A DNA stretch of 13,111 nt from Pseudomonadota bacterium (lineage in GTDB: Bacteria > Pseudomonadota > Gammaproteobacteria > Ga0077536): the NCBI GenBank assembly GCA_016719885.1, contig JADJYF010000030.1:1-13111 (forward strand), in the 5' to 3' direction. Below the pieces are notes generated by a model. The model was not told where the DNA came from. It ran no database searches and saw only the letters and a list, made by a program, of their open reading frames with translations. The translations under genes and the position numbers were made by a program. This document shows, piece after piece, positions 1 to 8,487 of the stretch (position 1 is its first letter; the number at the start of each line of letters is the position of its first letter).

Positions 1-872
1 TGCAGGTGACCGAGGAAATTGTACCACGGCACGCCCGGATACACGTGGTGACCGATGTGCAGGTTGATGTTATTCCAGAAAAACGCGTGCACCGGGTTGG
101 ACAACAGCGTGCGCGTACCGGCCAGCAGTCCGGCGTCCCGGCGTGCCATGTTGCTCGGCGATGAAACGCATGGAATTGAACAGCGAGAAGAAGAAAATCA
201 GCCACAACCATAGCGCCAATACCTCGGCCAGCACGCCGTGGCCTGGGCGCTCGCTATCACCACCAGTAGACCAGCGCTTTGAGCAGCGTCTCCAGGCCAT
301 GTATCGCCCACTCGCGCGCCTTGAAAGCGCTTGCACGGGATAGATAAGAAGTTGGAAATGCACGAAGCTCAGCAGCGCGCCCAGCGCGTAGGCGTAGAAC
401 AGCAGGAGATTCCAGGCGGCCCGCGGCGGCCCATGGTGAACGCGTCAGGGTCGCGCGGCGAACGGTTGTAACGATGATGTTCAGAGATGGTCTTCGCGAA
501 AGGCGATGAGGACGCGAAGATCGGAATCATGGTGACGATGCCGAAAGCCCAGCCCAGGCCGCGGTGGCGAAACAATACATCGTGCGTGGCGTCGTGCGCC
601 AGATGTCCCGTGCCCATCCCGGGTAGCCGATGCCGATGTGGCAAGCCAGCGCCACGCACCGTAGGGGTGCTCCAGGCCAGCCAGCTCAGAGGCCACCTGG
701 GCGCCACGAACAAGGGAATCTTGACGGGATTGGGCGGGGTCCGCAGTACGCGCAGACGGGCCAGATCGTGCGGCGCGATCCGCGGTTTCCACCTGGGGCG
801 GACATCGGGAAACCTGTCGGATTGAAAGTCGAACGGCGAGACTAGCACGGACTTCCGACAATAGCGCGTCAT
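1..872 (-). pseudogene. Membrane fatty-acid desaturase, multiply frameshifted and cut by the window edge
   Basis: Di-iron membrane desaturase of the FA_desaturase family, which inserts double bonds into or hydroxylates acyl or similar lipid chains at the inner membrane. All three histidine boxes can be read, but in different frames: HDATHDVLF near 590-565, EHHRYN near 480-465, and NLHIGHHVYPGVPWY near 70-20. A hydrophobic stretch (LALWLWLIFFFSLFNSMRFI) lies near 225-165 with AEQHG just after it. Joining the pieces gives one normal desaturase order, so this is a single gene with roughly half a dozen small indels and no in-frame stops in the conserved frame. The C-terminus after box 3 lies outside the window. 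The ATG at 872 is the first plausible start, 18 nt after the cytochrome c stop, with only a weak AGG ahead of it. The family is clear; substrate is unknown. Indels may be sequence errors rather than decay. Confidence 0.75.
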
Positions 873-890
873 GAACCTGCCCGCGCGACG

Positions 891-1360
891 TCAGGGCGCT
901 GCCTTGTTTGGTCGACCGGCGGGCGGCTTCCGTCCGCGTGCGCTACGGTAACAGGTATTTTGAGGTTGTCGGCACTGCTCATCACGTCGCGCTTGGATTT
1001 CCGCTTGGGCATGGCACCCACCACGCCCGGTGGCGGCGGCCGTTCTCGAGCACATGAAGGAAACGCGCGTGATCGACCTTGCCATTGAACCGCTCCAGCA
1101 GGTTGGGGGCGAACGTCGAGCCGAGTTCGCTACCGCCATGACACACCTGGCAGTTGGCGGCGTAGGTGCGCCAGCCGAAGTAGGTTTCCCTGTCGACGGA
1201 GCAGGTCTCCGCGGCACTCGCCGCCGTCGGACATTCGACCGGGTAAGTACGGCGCCGCCGGCGCATCCACCGACTGTGCGTGGGCCGCGTTGGCGACGAT
1301 GAAAGTCACCGAGCAAAGTTTCAGGGCGTGGCGAACGACGGAAACGAAAAGCTTGAGCAT
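891..1360 (-). pseudogene. Secreted class I cytochrome c, frameshifted
   Basis: Small periplasmic mono-heme electron carrier. The ATG at 1360 opens a Sec-type signal peptide (basic MLKLFVSVVRHALK, hydrophobic run, AHAQ cleavage-like site near residues 27-30). After a frameshift near 1250 the next frame carries TYFGWRTYAANCQVCHGG, with the heme motif CQVCH, followed by GSTFAPNLLERFNGK and FLHVLENG. A second shift near 1030 leads to GAMPKRKS, whose Met is a likely axial heme ligand, then DVMSSADNL. A last shift near 950 gives the PPAGRPNKAAP end and stop at 891. The pattern FGWRTY-CxxCH-APNL-GAMP-PPGRP resembles the small cytochromes often found beside PQQ dehydrogenases, as I recall the family. 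It follows the outer-membrane factor gene by 127 bp and precedes the desaturase by 18 bp, so it could donate electrons to either a desaturase system or a distant quinoprotein. At least three indels; probably one real gene. Confidence 0.7.
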
Positions 1361-1487
1361 GGCTGGAGTCCGCGAGAGCTGGGTAGACGGTGCGCCACCG
1401 CCATGGCGACGCGGGGCCGCGATCTCGGGGCGTACAACCCGCCGGCACCAGGCGACACGTGGTCGCGCGGCATCGGCGGAATGCCCG

Positions 1488-2945
1488 CTATTTGGCGGGA
1501 ACGTGGGTCTGGTGCGCCGGCGGCGCCGCGGCTCGCCAGCCGCCGCCGAGCGCGCGATGAATCTACCAATCGTTGCGCGACGTTGACGGCCGACAGCGCC
1601 TGCTGATCTTCGAGCTGCAGCAGGCTGCGTCCGGCGTCCAGCACCGTGAGGAAATCCTCGGCGCCTTCGAAGAAGCGCAGCTCGGCGAGCTCGGCGGCGT
1701 CGCGACTGGCGGCCACCGCCGCCACCAGTTGTGCCTGGCGTTCGCGTTCATTGCCATAGCCGCTCACCGCGCTGTCGACTTCCTCCAGCGCCTGGGTGAC
1801 GGTGGTCTGGTAGCGCGCGACATTGGCCGCCGCCGCGGCGTCGGCTTGCGCGATGCGCGCGTAGATGCCGGCGCGATCGAAGATGTTCCAACGCAGCGCC
1901 GGTCCAGCGTGAACAAGGGCGCACCGGCGGCCGCCAGCTTCCCGTCGGCGATGCCGACACCGGGCCGCCCACCAGCGTCACGGTCGGAAAGAGATCGGCG
2001 GTGGCCACGCCGATGCGCGCCGAGGCCGCCGCCACCGCGCGCTCCGCGGCCTGGATGTCCGGCCGACGACGCAGCAGATCGGCGGGCTGACCGATGGCCA
2101 CCAGCTCCGGCAGCGCCGGCCATGGCGCCGCGCGCCGAGCCGCGCGTCCAAGGCGCCGGGCGGCTGCGAGGTCAGCGTGGTCAAGCGATTGCGCGCCGCG
2201 CGCTCGGCGGCGCGCAGCACCGGATGGTGGCCTGGCTGGTCAGCAGCTGGGTGCGCGCGCGCGACATCGAAGCTCGGTGGCCGCGCCTTCCTTGTTTAAC
2301 AACAGCACCAGGTCGAGTGTCTGCTGTTGCACGGCCACGTTGCGCTCCGCCACGCCGAGGCGCATCTGCGTGCCGCGCACATCGATATAGGCGCTCGCGA
2401 CCGTCGACAACAGCGACAGCAGCACGTTGTTGCGCACCGCTTCGAGCGAGCCGAGTTCGGCGGCGGCGGCGCCCACCGAGCGCCGTACGCGGCCGAACAG
2501 ATCGATCTCCCACAACATGTCGATACCGAGGTCGCCAGCGAACGTACCGGCCCCGATCTTGCGGATCGGCCTTGCGCTGCGCGGCCTGCGCGTCAGGCGT
2601 TCGCGCACCACGCCGTTGACGTCCACGCGCGGCATGCGCAGGTTCTCGGTCTCGCCGAGCTGCGCGCGCGGCCTCGACATTGGCGATGGCGACCTTGAGA
2701 TCGTTGTTGGCGGCCAGCGCCGCCGCGATCAGGGCATCGAGGTCCGGATCGTGCAGTGATTGCCACCATTGTTCGGGCGGCTCGCTGGTGACGACCCGCG
2801 CCGGGTTGCCGTCGTCGCCGGCCACGCGAAAGGCCGGCATGGCGTCAGCGTCGGTGGCGGCGGGCGCCTGGTAATCGGGTCCGACCGCGGCACAGCCGCC
2901 GAGCAGCGCCAGGCACACCAGGACAGCGATTCGATTGCGCATCAT
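1488..2945 (-). pseudogene. Outer-membrane efflux lipoprotein (OprM/NodT type), multiply frameshifted
   Basis: Outer-membrane channel of a tripartite RND efflux pump, in the RND outer-membrane lipoprotein family. The N-terminus has a short basic start, a hydrophobic run and the lipobox LGGC (Cys18) followed by AAVGPDYQAP, the usual opening of OprM-like proteins. Further family landmarks appear in successive frames: EQWWQSLHDPDLDALIAAAL, ANNDLKVAIANVEAARA, MLWEIDLFGRVRR, the first-repeat end LRAAERAARNRL, ADLLRRRPDIQAAE, then ALEEVDSAVSGYGNER and LTVLDAGRSLLQLEDQQA, ending near RALGGGW at a TAG (1488). Frame changes occur near 2665, 2275, 2215, 2110, 1905 and 1550. The start overlaps the apparent RND stop as ATGA, typical of coupled efflux genes. 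Conserved sequence on both sides of each shift argues for recent or artefactual indels. Confidence 0.8.
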
Positions 2946-5900
2946 GTCGGCCATTCCCCGCCACGCTCCTGCACGCGACGCCGGCGACGCGGCGCCGGCG
3001 CCGGTGGCGAGCACCAGCGGCACCACGCCCATGATGAAGGAGAACGAGGTCATGAGGATCGGCCGCAGGCGCGTGCGCGCGGCCTGCATCGCTGCTTCAC
3101 GACGACCGAGACCGGCGGCTTCGGCCTGGCGCGCGAACTCGACGATGAGGATGGCGTTCTTGGCGGCCAGACCAATGAGCACGATGAAACCGATCTGCAC
3201 CAGGATGTCGTTCTGCATGCCGCGCAGGCTGACGCCGGTGATCGAGGCGAGCAGGCACATCGGCACGATGAGGATGACCGCGAGCGGCAGCATCCACGAT
3301 TCGTACAGCGCCGCCAGCACCAGGAACACGAAGGCCACGCCGAGGCCGAAAGCCATCGCGGCGGTGTTGCCCGCGAGTTTCTCCTGCAGGGCGAGATCGG
3401 TCCATTCGAAGCCATAGCCTTCCGGCAGCACTTCCTCGGCGAGTTTCTCGATGGCCGCCAGCGCCTCGCCGGTCGAACGGCCCGGCGTCGCGATGCCCTG
3501 CACTTCGGCGGCGGTGTAGAGGTTGTAGCGCGCCACGCGGTAGGCGCCGGTCAGATCGCTGAAGGTGGTGAGCGAACCGAGCGGCACCATCGCGCCGCGA
3601 TTGGAACGGGTCTTGAGTTTCAGCAGATCCGAGGGGTCGTCGCGGTAATTGCCTTCGGCCTGGGCGGTGACGCGATAGGTGCGGCCGAGGAAATTGAAGT
3701 CGTTGACGTAGGCCGAGCCCAGGTAGATCTCAAGGGTGTCGAGCACACGCTCGGCGGGCACGTCGAGCTTCTCGGCGCGCGTCCTGTCGATGTTGGCGAA
3801 GATCTTCGGCGTCTTGGTGTTGAAGGTGGTGAAGACGTTCTTCACTTCCGGCAGCTGGTTGGCGCGCGCGATGAATTCGGTGGTGACCTGCTCCAGGGCG
3901 CGCACGCCGTGACCACCACGGTCTTCGATGTAAAGCTTCCAGCCACCGCCAGTGCCGATGCCGCGCACCGGTGGCGGCGGCACGACGAAGGCCATCGCCT
4001 CCTGGATCACACCGAGCTTCTGCTGCGCGACGCGCAGCGTTTCGGTGACCGGGCTGTGGCGTGCGGCACGATCGGCGTAGGGCGCGAGCGGGCAGAAGGC
4101 CGCGCCGGCATCGGGTGCGTTGGTGCGCGTGGCGCCGTCGAAACCCGCGAAGCCGGCGCAGTGGGCGATATCCGGCAGGTCGAGCAGGATGCCGGCGGCG
4201 CGCCGCACGACTTTGTCGGTGCGCATCACCGACGAGCCCGGCGGCAGGCGATAGACGGTGATGATGTAGCCCTGGTCCTGCTGCGGGATGAATCCGGTGG
4301 GCGTGCTGCTGAAGGTCTTCCAGGTCAGGAAGATGAGCCCGGCGTAGATGATCATCATGACCAGCGTCATGCGTACCAGGCGCTTGGTGATGGCCGCGTA
4401 GCCACTGGCGAAGCCGGCGAAGCTGGCATTGAAGGCGCGCGAACAGCGTGAACGGCATCAGCAACATGCTGACCACGGGATGGCGCTTGGCATGCGCGTC
4501 GTGAGGCTTCAACAGCAACGCGCCGAGTGCGGGCGACAAGGTCAGCGACACGATGGCCGAGATCACGGTGGCGCTGGCGATGGTCAGGGCGAACTGGCGA
4601 TAAAACTGGCCCGAGATGCCGGAAATGAACGCGGTCGGCACGAACACCGCCGCCAGCACCAGCGCGATGGCGACCAACGCGCTGCCGACTTCGTCCATGG
4701 TCTTGTGCGCCGCTTCGCGGGGCGACAGGCCTTCGGCCAGGAAGCGTTCGATGTTCTCCACCACCACGATGGCGTCGTCCACCGCGATACCCACCGCCAG
4801 CACCAGGCCGAACAGGGTCAGGTTGTTGATGGAGAAACCAAACGCGCCCATCACCGCGAAGGTGCCGATCAGGGCAATCGGGATGGCGACGATGGGAATG
4901 ATGGCGGCGCGCCACGACTGCAGGAACACCATGATCACCAGCACCACCAGCGCCATCGCCTCGAAGATGGTGAGGTAGACCTCGTGCACCGAGTCGGCGA
5001 TGAACTGGGTGGGATTGAAGGCGATGACGTAGGCCACGCCCGACGGCAGCTCCTTGCCGATCTCGGTCATGAGGTTCTCGACCGCCCGCGCGGTCTCGAT
5101 GGCGTTGGAGCCCGGCCGCTGGAAGATCGGCATCGGCAGCGCCGGCTTGCCATCGATGTAGCCGATGGTGGAGTAATCCTGCGCGCCGAGTTCGACGCGT
5201 GCGACGTCCTTCAGGCGCGTGATGCGACCGCCGCTGCCGCGCTTGACGACGATGTCGCCGAACTGCTCGGTGGTGAGAAAGCGGCCCTGGCTCTCGACCG
5301 CCAGTTCGAAGGCGCCGGTGCTCGGCACCGGCTGCGCATTGATGGTGCCCGATGCCACCTGCACGTTGTTGGCGCGCACCGCTTCGACGATTTCGGTGGC
5401 GGTGAGATCGCGCGCCGCCGCGCGCTCCGGGTCTATCCAGATGCGCATGCCGTAGGCACGCTCGGCGAAGATGTTGATTGAACCGACGCCGTTCAGACGC
5501 ACCAGCCGGTCGACGACATGGGTACGCGCGTAGTTCGACAGGTAGGTCGGATCGCGCGAGCCGTCCGGCGAGAAGATGTGCACCACCATCAACATGTCGG
5601 GCGAGTTCTTGGTGACGTTGATGCCGAGTCGGCGCACGTCTTCCGGCAGGCGCGGCACCGCGATCGCCACGCGGTTCTGCACCAGCACCTGGGCGATATC
5701 GAGATTGGTGCCGAGTTCGAACGTGACGTTGATGACCAGGCGGCCGTCGCCGGTGGCGGACGACTGCATGAACAGCATGTGGTCGACGCCGTTGATTTCC
5801 TGCTCGAGCGGCGTGGCCACGGTGTTGGCCACGGTCTCGGCGCTGGCGCCGGGATAGTTGGCGGTGACCTGGATGGTCGGCGGCACGATGTCCGGATACT

Positions 5901-6006
5901 GCGCGATGGGCAGCGCCACGTAGGCGATGGCGCCGACCAGCACGATGATGATCGAGATGACGGCCGCGAAGATCGGCCGGTCGACGAAGAAATGCGTGAA
6001 GCGCAT
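2942..6006 (-). CDS. HAE1-family RND efflux pump inner-membrane subunit, one frameshift and missing last helix
   Basis: Proton-driven AcrB/MexB-type multidrug exporter. The first frame (6006 to about 4440) gives the typical MRFTHFFVDRPIFAAVIS start, the porter-domain stretch GASAETVANTVATPLEQ, and the proton-relay pair Asp410-Asp411 in AVGIAVDDAIVVVENIE (TM4). At 4435-4441 the frame changes; restoring one GC pair links FTLFAR to AFNASFAGFASGY and the second half. That half carries STPTGFIPQQDQGYI, the second porter region, and GLAAKNAILIVEFA with the TM10 Lys. After LVLATGAGAAS (2985) the sequence jumps to RRRVQERGGEWPT and a TGA at 2944-2942. In AcrB about 35 residues forming TM12 lie between these points, so that helix is missing. 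Start is 3 bp after the adaptor stop. As read the gene cannot make a complete pump; I suspect assembly error at both sites. Confidence 0.9.
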
Positions 6007-6009
6007 GGC

Positions 6010-7213
6010 TTACTTGGCGGCGGCGTCTTTGATGGTGCCGTCCTCGGCGATGGTGGCCATGGTCGGCGTCACCGGTTTGCCGGGATGCGCGCGGATGATG
6101 CCGTTGACGACGATGGTCTCGTCGCTCTTCAGGCCCTCGCGCACCACGCGCAGTCCGTCGATCAGCGGCCCGAGCTTCACCACCCGCGCCTCGATGACGT
6201 TGTCCTTGCCGAGCACCATCACCAGCTTGCGCGCCTGGTCGGCCACCACCGCGATGTCCGGCACCATCACCGCTTCATGCTCGCCGGCGCCGTACAGGCG
6301 CGCGCGCGCGAACATGCCGGGCAGCAGCACGTGGTCCGGGTTGGGGAACGTGGCATGGCCACGGATGGAGTCGGAGTTCGGATCGATTTCGTTGTCGACG
6401 AAGGTCATGTTGCCCTTGTGCACCCACTCCGTTTCGTCGATGAGCTGGGCTTCGATGCGATTCGGCACGTCACGCGAGGAGCGGCGCGTGCCGGCGCTGT
6501 CGAGACGCGTGTAGCGCAGGAACTCGGCTTCCGAGGCCTCGATTTCGAATTCGATGGGATCGAGCGAGACAATGGTGGTGAGCAGGGTCGAATCGGCGCT
6601 GCCGCCCGAGATGAGGTTGCCGACGTCGACGCGGATATCCGACAGGCGACCTGCCATCGGCGCGCGCACCTCGGTGAAATCGAGATTCAGTTCGGCATTG
6701 CGCAAGGCGGCCTTGGCGGCATCGACTTCGGCCTGCGCGGCATCGCGCTTGGCGCGTCGCTCCTCGGCAGTCTCGGTGCTCATGGCGCGCGACGATTGCA
6801 GGCGCTGACCTCGTTCGAACTCGAGCTGCGCGACCTTGAGCTGCGTGCCGGCCTGGTCGACACCGGCCTTGGCGCGCGCCACCTCGGTCTTGAACGGGCG
6901 CTGGTCGATGACGAACAACAGCTCGCCGGCCTCGACCATCTGGCCTTCCTTGAAATGCACCGATTCGAGATAGCCCGACACGCGCGCGCGCGTCGACGCG
7001 CTCCTTGGCGATGAAGCGGCCGGTGTAATCGTCCCATTCGGTGATGCGTTTGAAGACCGGCTTGGCGACCGTCACCGCCGGCGGTGGCGGCGCGGCGGCG
7101 GGCGCCGGGTCGGCGGCGCGCGCGCCATGCGCGCCCAGCCCCAGGAACATCATCCACACCACGGCGAGCGCGCCTCCTGCGGCGCCGAAACGTAGCTTCG
7201 CCTTCACGGTCAT
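6010..7213 (-). CDS. RND efflux periplasmic adaptor (membrane fusion protein), one frameshift
   Basis: AcrA/MexA-type adaptor bridging the RND pump and the outer-membrane channel. From ATG 7213 there is a basic N-terminus, a hydrophobic segment (GALAVVWMMFLGLGAHG) and an ARAAD cleavage-like site, then a Pro/Ala-rich linker and PVFKRITEWDDYTGRF. The frame changes in a (CG)6 run at 6981-6992. The continuation is SGYLESVHFKEGQMVEAGEL (first lipoyl half), an Ala/Glu/Arg-rich coiled-coil hairpin (roughly VARAKAGVDQAG to AKAALRNAEL), the second lipoyl half LDFTEVRAPMAGRLSDIRVD, then the beta-barrel and membrane-proximal domain ending at TAA 6010. Adding one CG unit gives an unbroken VDARARVSGYLE join, so the gene is otherwise complete at about 400 residues. 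An upstream in-frame GTG at 7237 is possible, but ATG 7213 starts directly at a normal signal peptide. First gene of the efflux operon. Confidence 0.9.
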
Positions 7214-7382
7214 ACGCGACCCGTCCTCACCACGCACAATTGCTGCCCTGCAGTATCGCAGAAAGCCCGCATGCCGACGATACCGATTCGGGGAAGCGCA
7301 CGCCGGTCAAGGCATGTTCGCGGCCCTGATCGAGCGGCCTGTGCCAATTGTGGACAAACGTGACGGGCGCTACTCGCGTCGC
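7214..7382 (-). promoter_or_regulatory. Intergenic region ahead of the efflux operon with a paired CACAATTG motif
   Basis: This 169-bp gap lies between the glutathione reductase stop and the adaptor start and should hold the efflux promoter if the operon is transcribed separately. The 8-mer CACAATTG occurs at 7235-7242 on the plus strand and at 7345-7352 on the minus strand, an inverted pair about 100 bp apart. On the minus strand a TTGACC hexamer reads at about 7292-7287, but no well-spaced -10 follows. Whether the paired motif is an operator is a guess. No regulator gene lies beside it in the window. Confidence 0.25.
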
Positions 7383-8360
7383 TCATTCGGCCGCCAGGCG
7401 CGCGCGGTCGTGGGGCTGTTGCAAACCGTGCTCGTAAAAGGCCGGCCCGCGCGGAATGATGCCGTTGGGATTGACGTGGGTGATGGAGTAATAGCCACGC
7501 ACGAAGTGCGGGACGTTGACGGTGTCGGCCACGCCCGGCCACTGGTAGAGCTCGCGCAGGTAGTTCGACAGTGCCGGGTAGCTGGCAATGCTGCGCTGAT
7601 TGCATTTGAACAGCGCGTGGTAGACCAGATCGAAACGCAACAGGCTGGCGAGCAGGCGCCAGTCGGCTTCGGTCACGCGCGTGCCGACGAGGTAGCGCTG
7701 CGTGGTCAGGCGCGCATCCAGCCAGTCGAGGGTGGTGAAGAGCTTGTCGAAGGCCTCGTCGTAGGCGGCCTGGCTGCGCGCGAGGCCGACCCGGTAGACG
7801 CCATTGTTGACGCCGTCGTAGACGCGCTGGTTGACGGCGTCGATGTCGGCGCGCAGTGCCTCGGGGTAATAGTCCTCACGGGCATCGGTGAAAGCATCGA
7901 AGGCGCTGTTGAACATGCGCATGATGTCCGGCGACTCGTTGTTGACGATGACGCCGGTGTGCTTGTCCCACAGCACCGGCACCGACACCGTGCCGCTGTA
8001 GTCGCGACGCGTGGCGGTATAGGCCTGGTGCAGGTGGGTAAAGCCATTGACCGCATCCGGCGCGCAGCCGCCGGGATAATCACCGAAGGTCCAGCCCTCG
8101 CGGCGATCGTTGGGAACGGCGATGGTCATGGAAATCACGTTTTCCAAACGCTTCAGGCGCCGCATCAGGATGGTGCGCCACGCCCATGGGCAGTGGTAGG
8201 CGACGTAAAGGTGATAACGGCCGGGCTCGGCCTTGAAGCCGCTCGCGCCATCGGCGCTGACCACCTGGCGGAAGGCGGCCGGCTCGCGCACGAAGCGGCC
8301 GTCCTCGATAGGGATCATGGTCGCCTCGGCGTCCCACTTGCCGTTGATCAACAGGCCCAT
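7383..8360 (-). CDS. yqjG: Xi-class glutathione S-transferase / glutathionyl-hydroquinone reductase (YqjG/ECM4 family)
   Basis: Cytosolic enzyme that reduces glutathionyl-hydroquinones to hydroquinones using glutathione, a step associated with quinone detoxification and with chlorinated-phenol pathways (PcpF). The 325-residue product is the usual family length. It shows the thioredoxin-fold active site YHCPWAWRT with catalytic Cys57, the GGCAPDAVNG region, SVPVLWDKHTGVIVNNES (cis-Pro and glutathione contact region), the all-helical C-terminal domain with LDARL and YLVGTRVTEADWRL, and the family tail FVRGYYSITHVNPNGIIPRG. ATG 8360 is preceded on the minus strand by GAGG about 9 nt away, a reasonable ribosome-binding site. 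It stands alone between the REP doublet and the efflux operon, same strand as both neighbours. The frame is clean throughout. Confidence 0.93.
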   Translation of the reverse strand: MGLLINGKWDAEATMIPIEDGRFVREPAAFRQVVSADGASGFKAEPGRYHLYVAYHCPWAWRTILMRRLKRLENVISMTIAVPNDRREGWTFGDYPGGCAPDAVNGFTHLHQAYTATRRDYSGTVSVPVLWDKHTGVIVNNESPDIMRMFNSAFDAFTDAREDYYPEALRADIDAVNQRVYDGVNNGVYRVGLARSQAAYDEAFDKLFTTLDWLDARLTTQRYLVGTRVTEADWRLLASLLRFDLVYHALFKCNQRSIASYPALSNYLRELYQWPGVADTVNVPHFVRGYYSITHVNPNGIIPRGPAFYEHGLQQPHDRARLAAE

Positions 8361-8414
8361 GGCGCATGCCTCGCATCGGGATGATGAGAGGCATTGTAGA
8401 GGAGGCTCGGTCTT

Positions 8415-8485
8415 TGTGGGTCGGACTTCAGTCCGACATTGAAATCGGGTGCGGGTGGCGCATGTCAGACTGAAGTCTGACCCAC
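8415..8485. repeat. Inverted REP doublet (REPIN/BIME-like)
   Basis: Two 23-bp units face each other: unit 1 at 8415-8437 (plus) and unit 2 at 8463-8485 (minus). Each begins with GTGG followed by a perfect 7-bp hairpin with TTCA loop and a trailing A. Unit 1 has stem GTCGGAC/GTCCGAC; unit 2, read on its own strand, has GTCAGAC/GTCTGAC. The units differ only at two positions that pair with each other, a G-C to A-T swap. This layout (GTGG/GTAG foot, imperfect palindrome, inverted pairs) is that of RAYT-mobilised REP elements. Unit 2 begins 2 bp past the HDOD stop codon, so the hairpins may also end or stabilise that transcript. No RAYT transposase is in the window. Confidence 0.85.
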
Positions 8486-8487
8486 GA

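Noticed and set aside
2181..4370. A single frame fusing the pump C-terminal half to the outer-membrane factor N-terminus
   Set aside because: The join is a by-product of the out-of-phase deletion near 2980; an ATGA stop/start overlap and the lipobox just after it show two separate genes.
2760..4451. A 563-codon open frame on the plus strand opposite the RND gene
   Set aside because: It is rich in His, Arg, Asp and Gly with no recognisable domain, and it mirrors the codon pattern of the real minus-strand pump; long antisense frames are common in GC-rich DNA.
6981..6992. Programmed ribosomal frameshifting at the CG runs
   Set aside because: The runs lack a slippery A/T-rich heptamer, and three genes with the same two-base offset are better explained by sequence contraction.
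5518..7014. A 498-codon plus-strand frame across the RND start and the adaptor
   Set aside because: His/Asp/Arg-rich low-complexity composition, no ribosome-binding site or domain, and fully opposite two conserved genes.
8415..8485. CRISPR repeat or phage attachment site
   Set aside because: Only two units, in opposite orientation, no spacers, no cas or integrase genes and no tRNA nearby; the structure fits a REP doublet.
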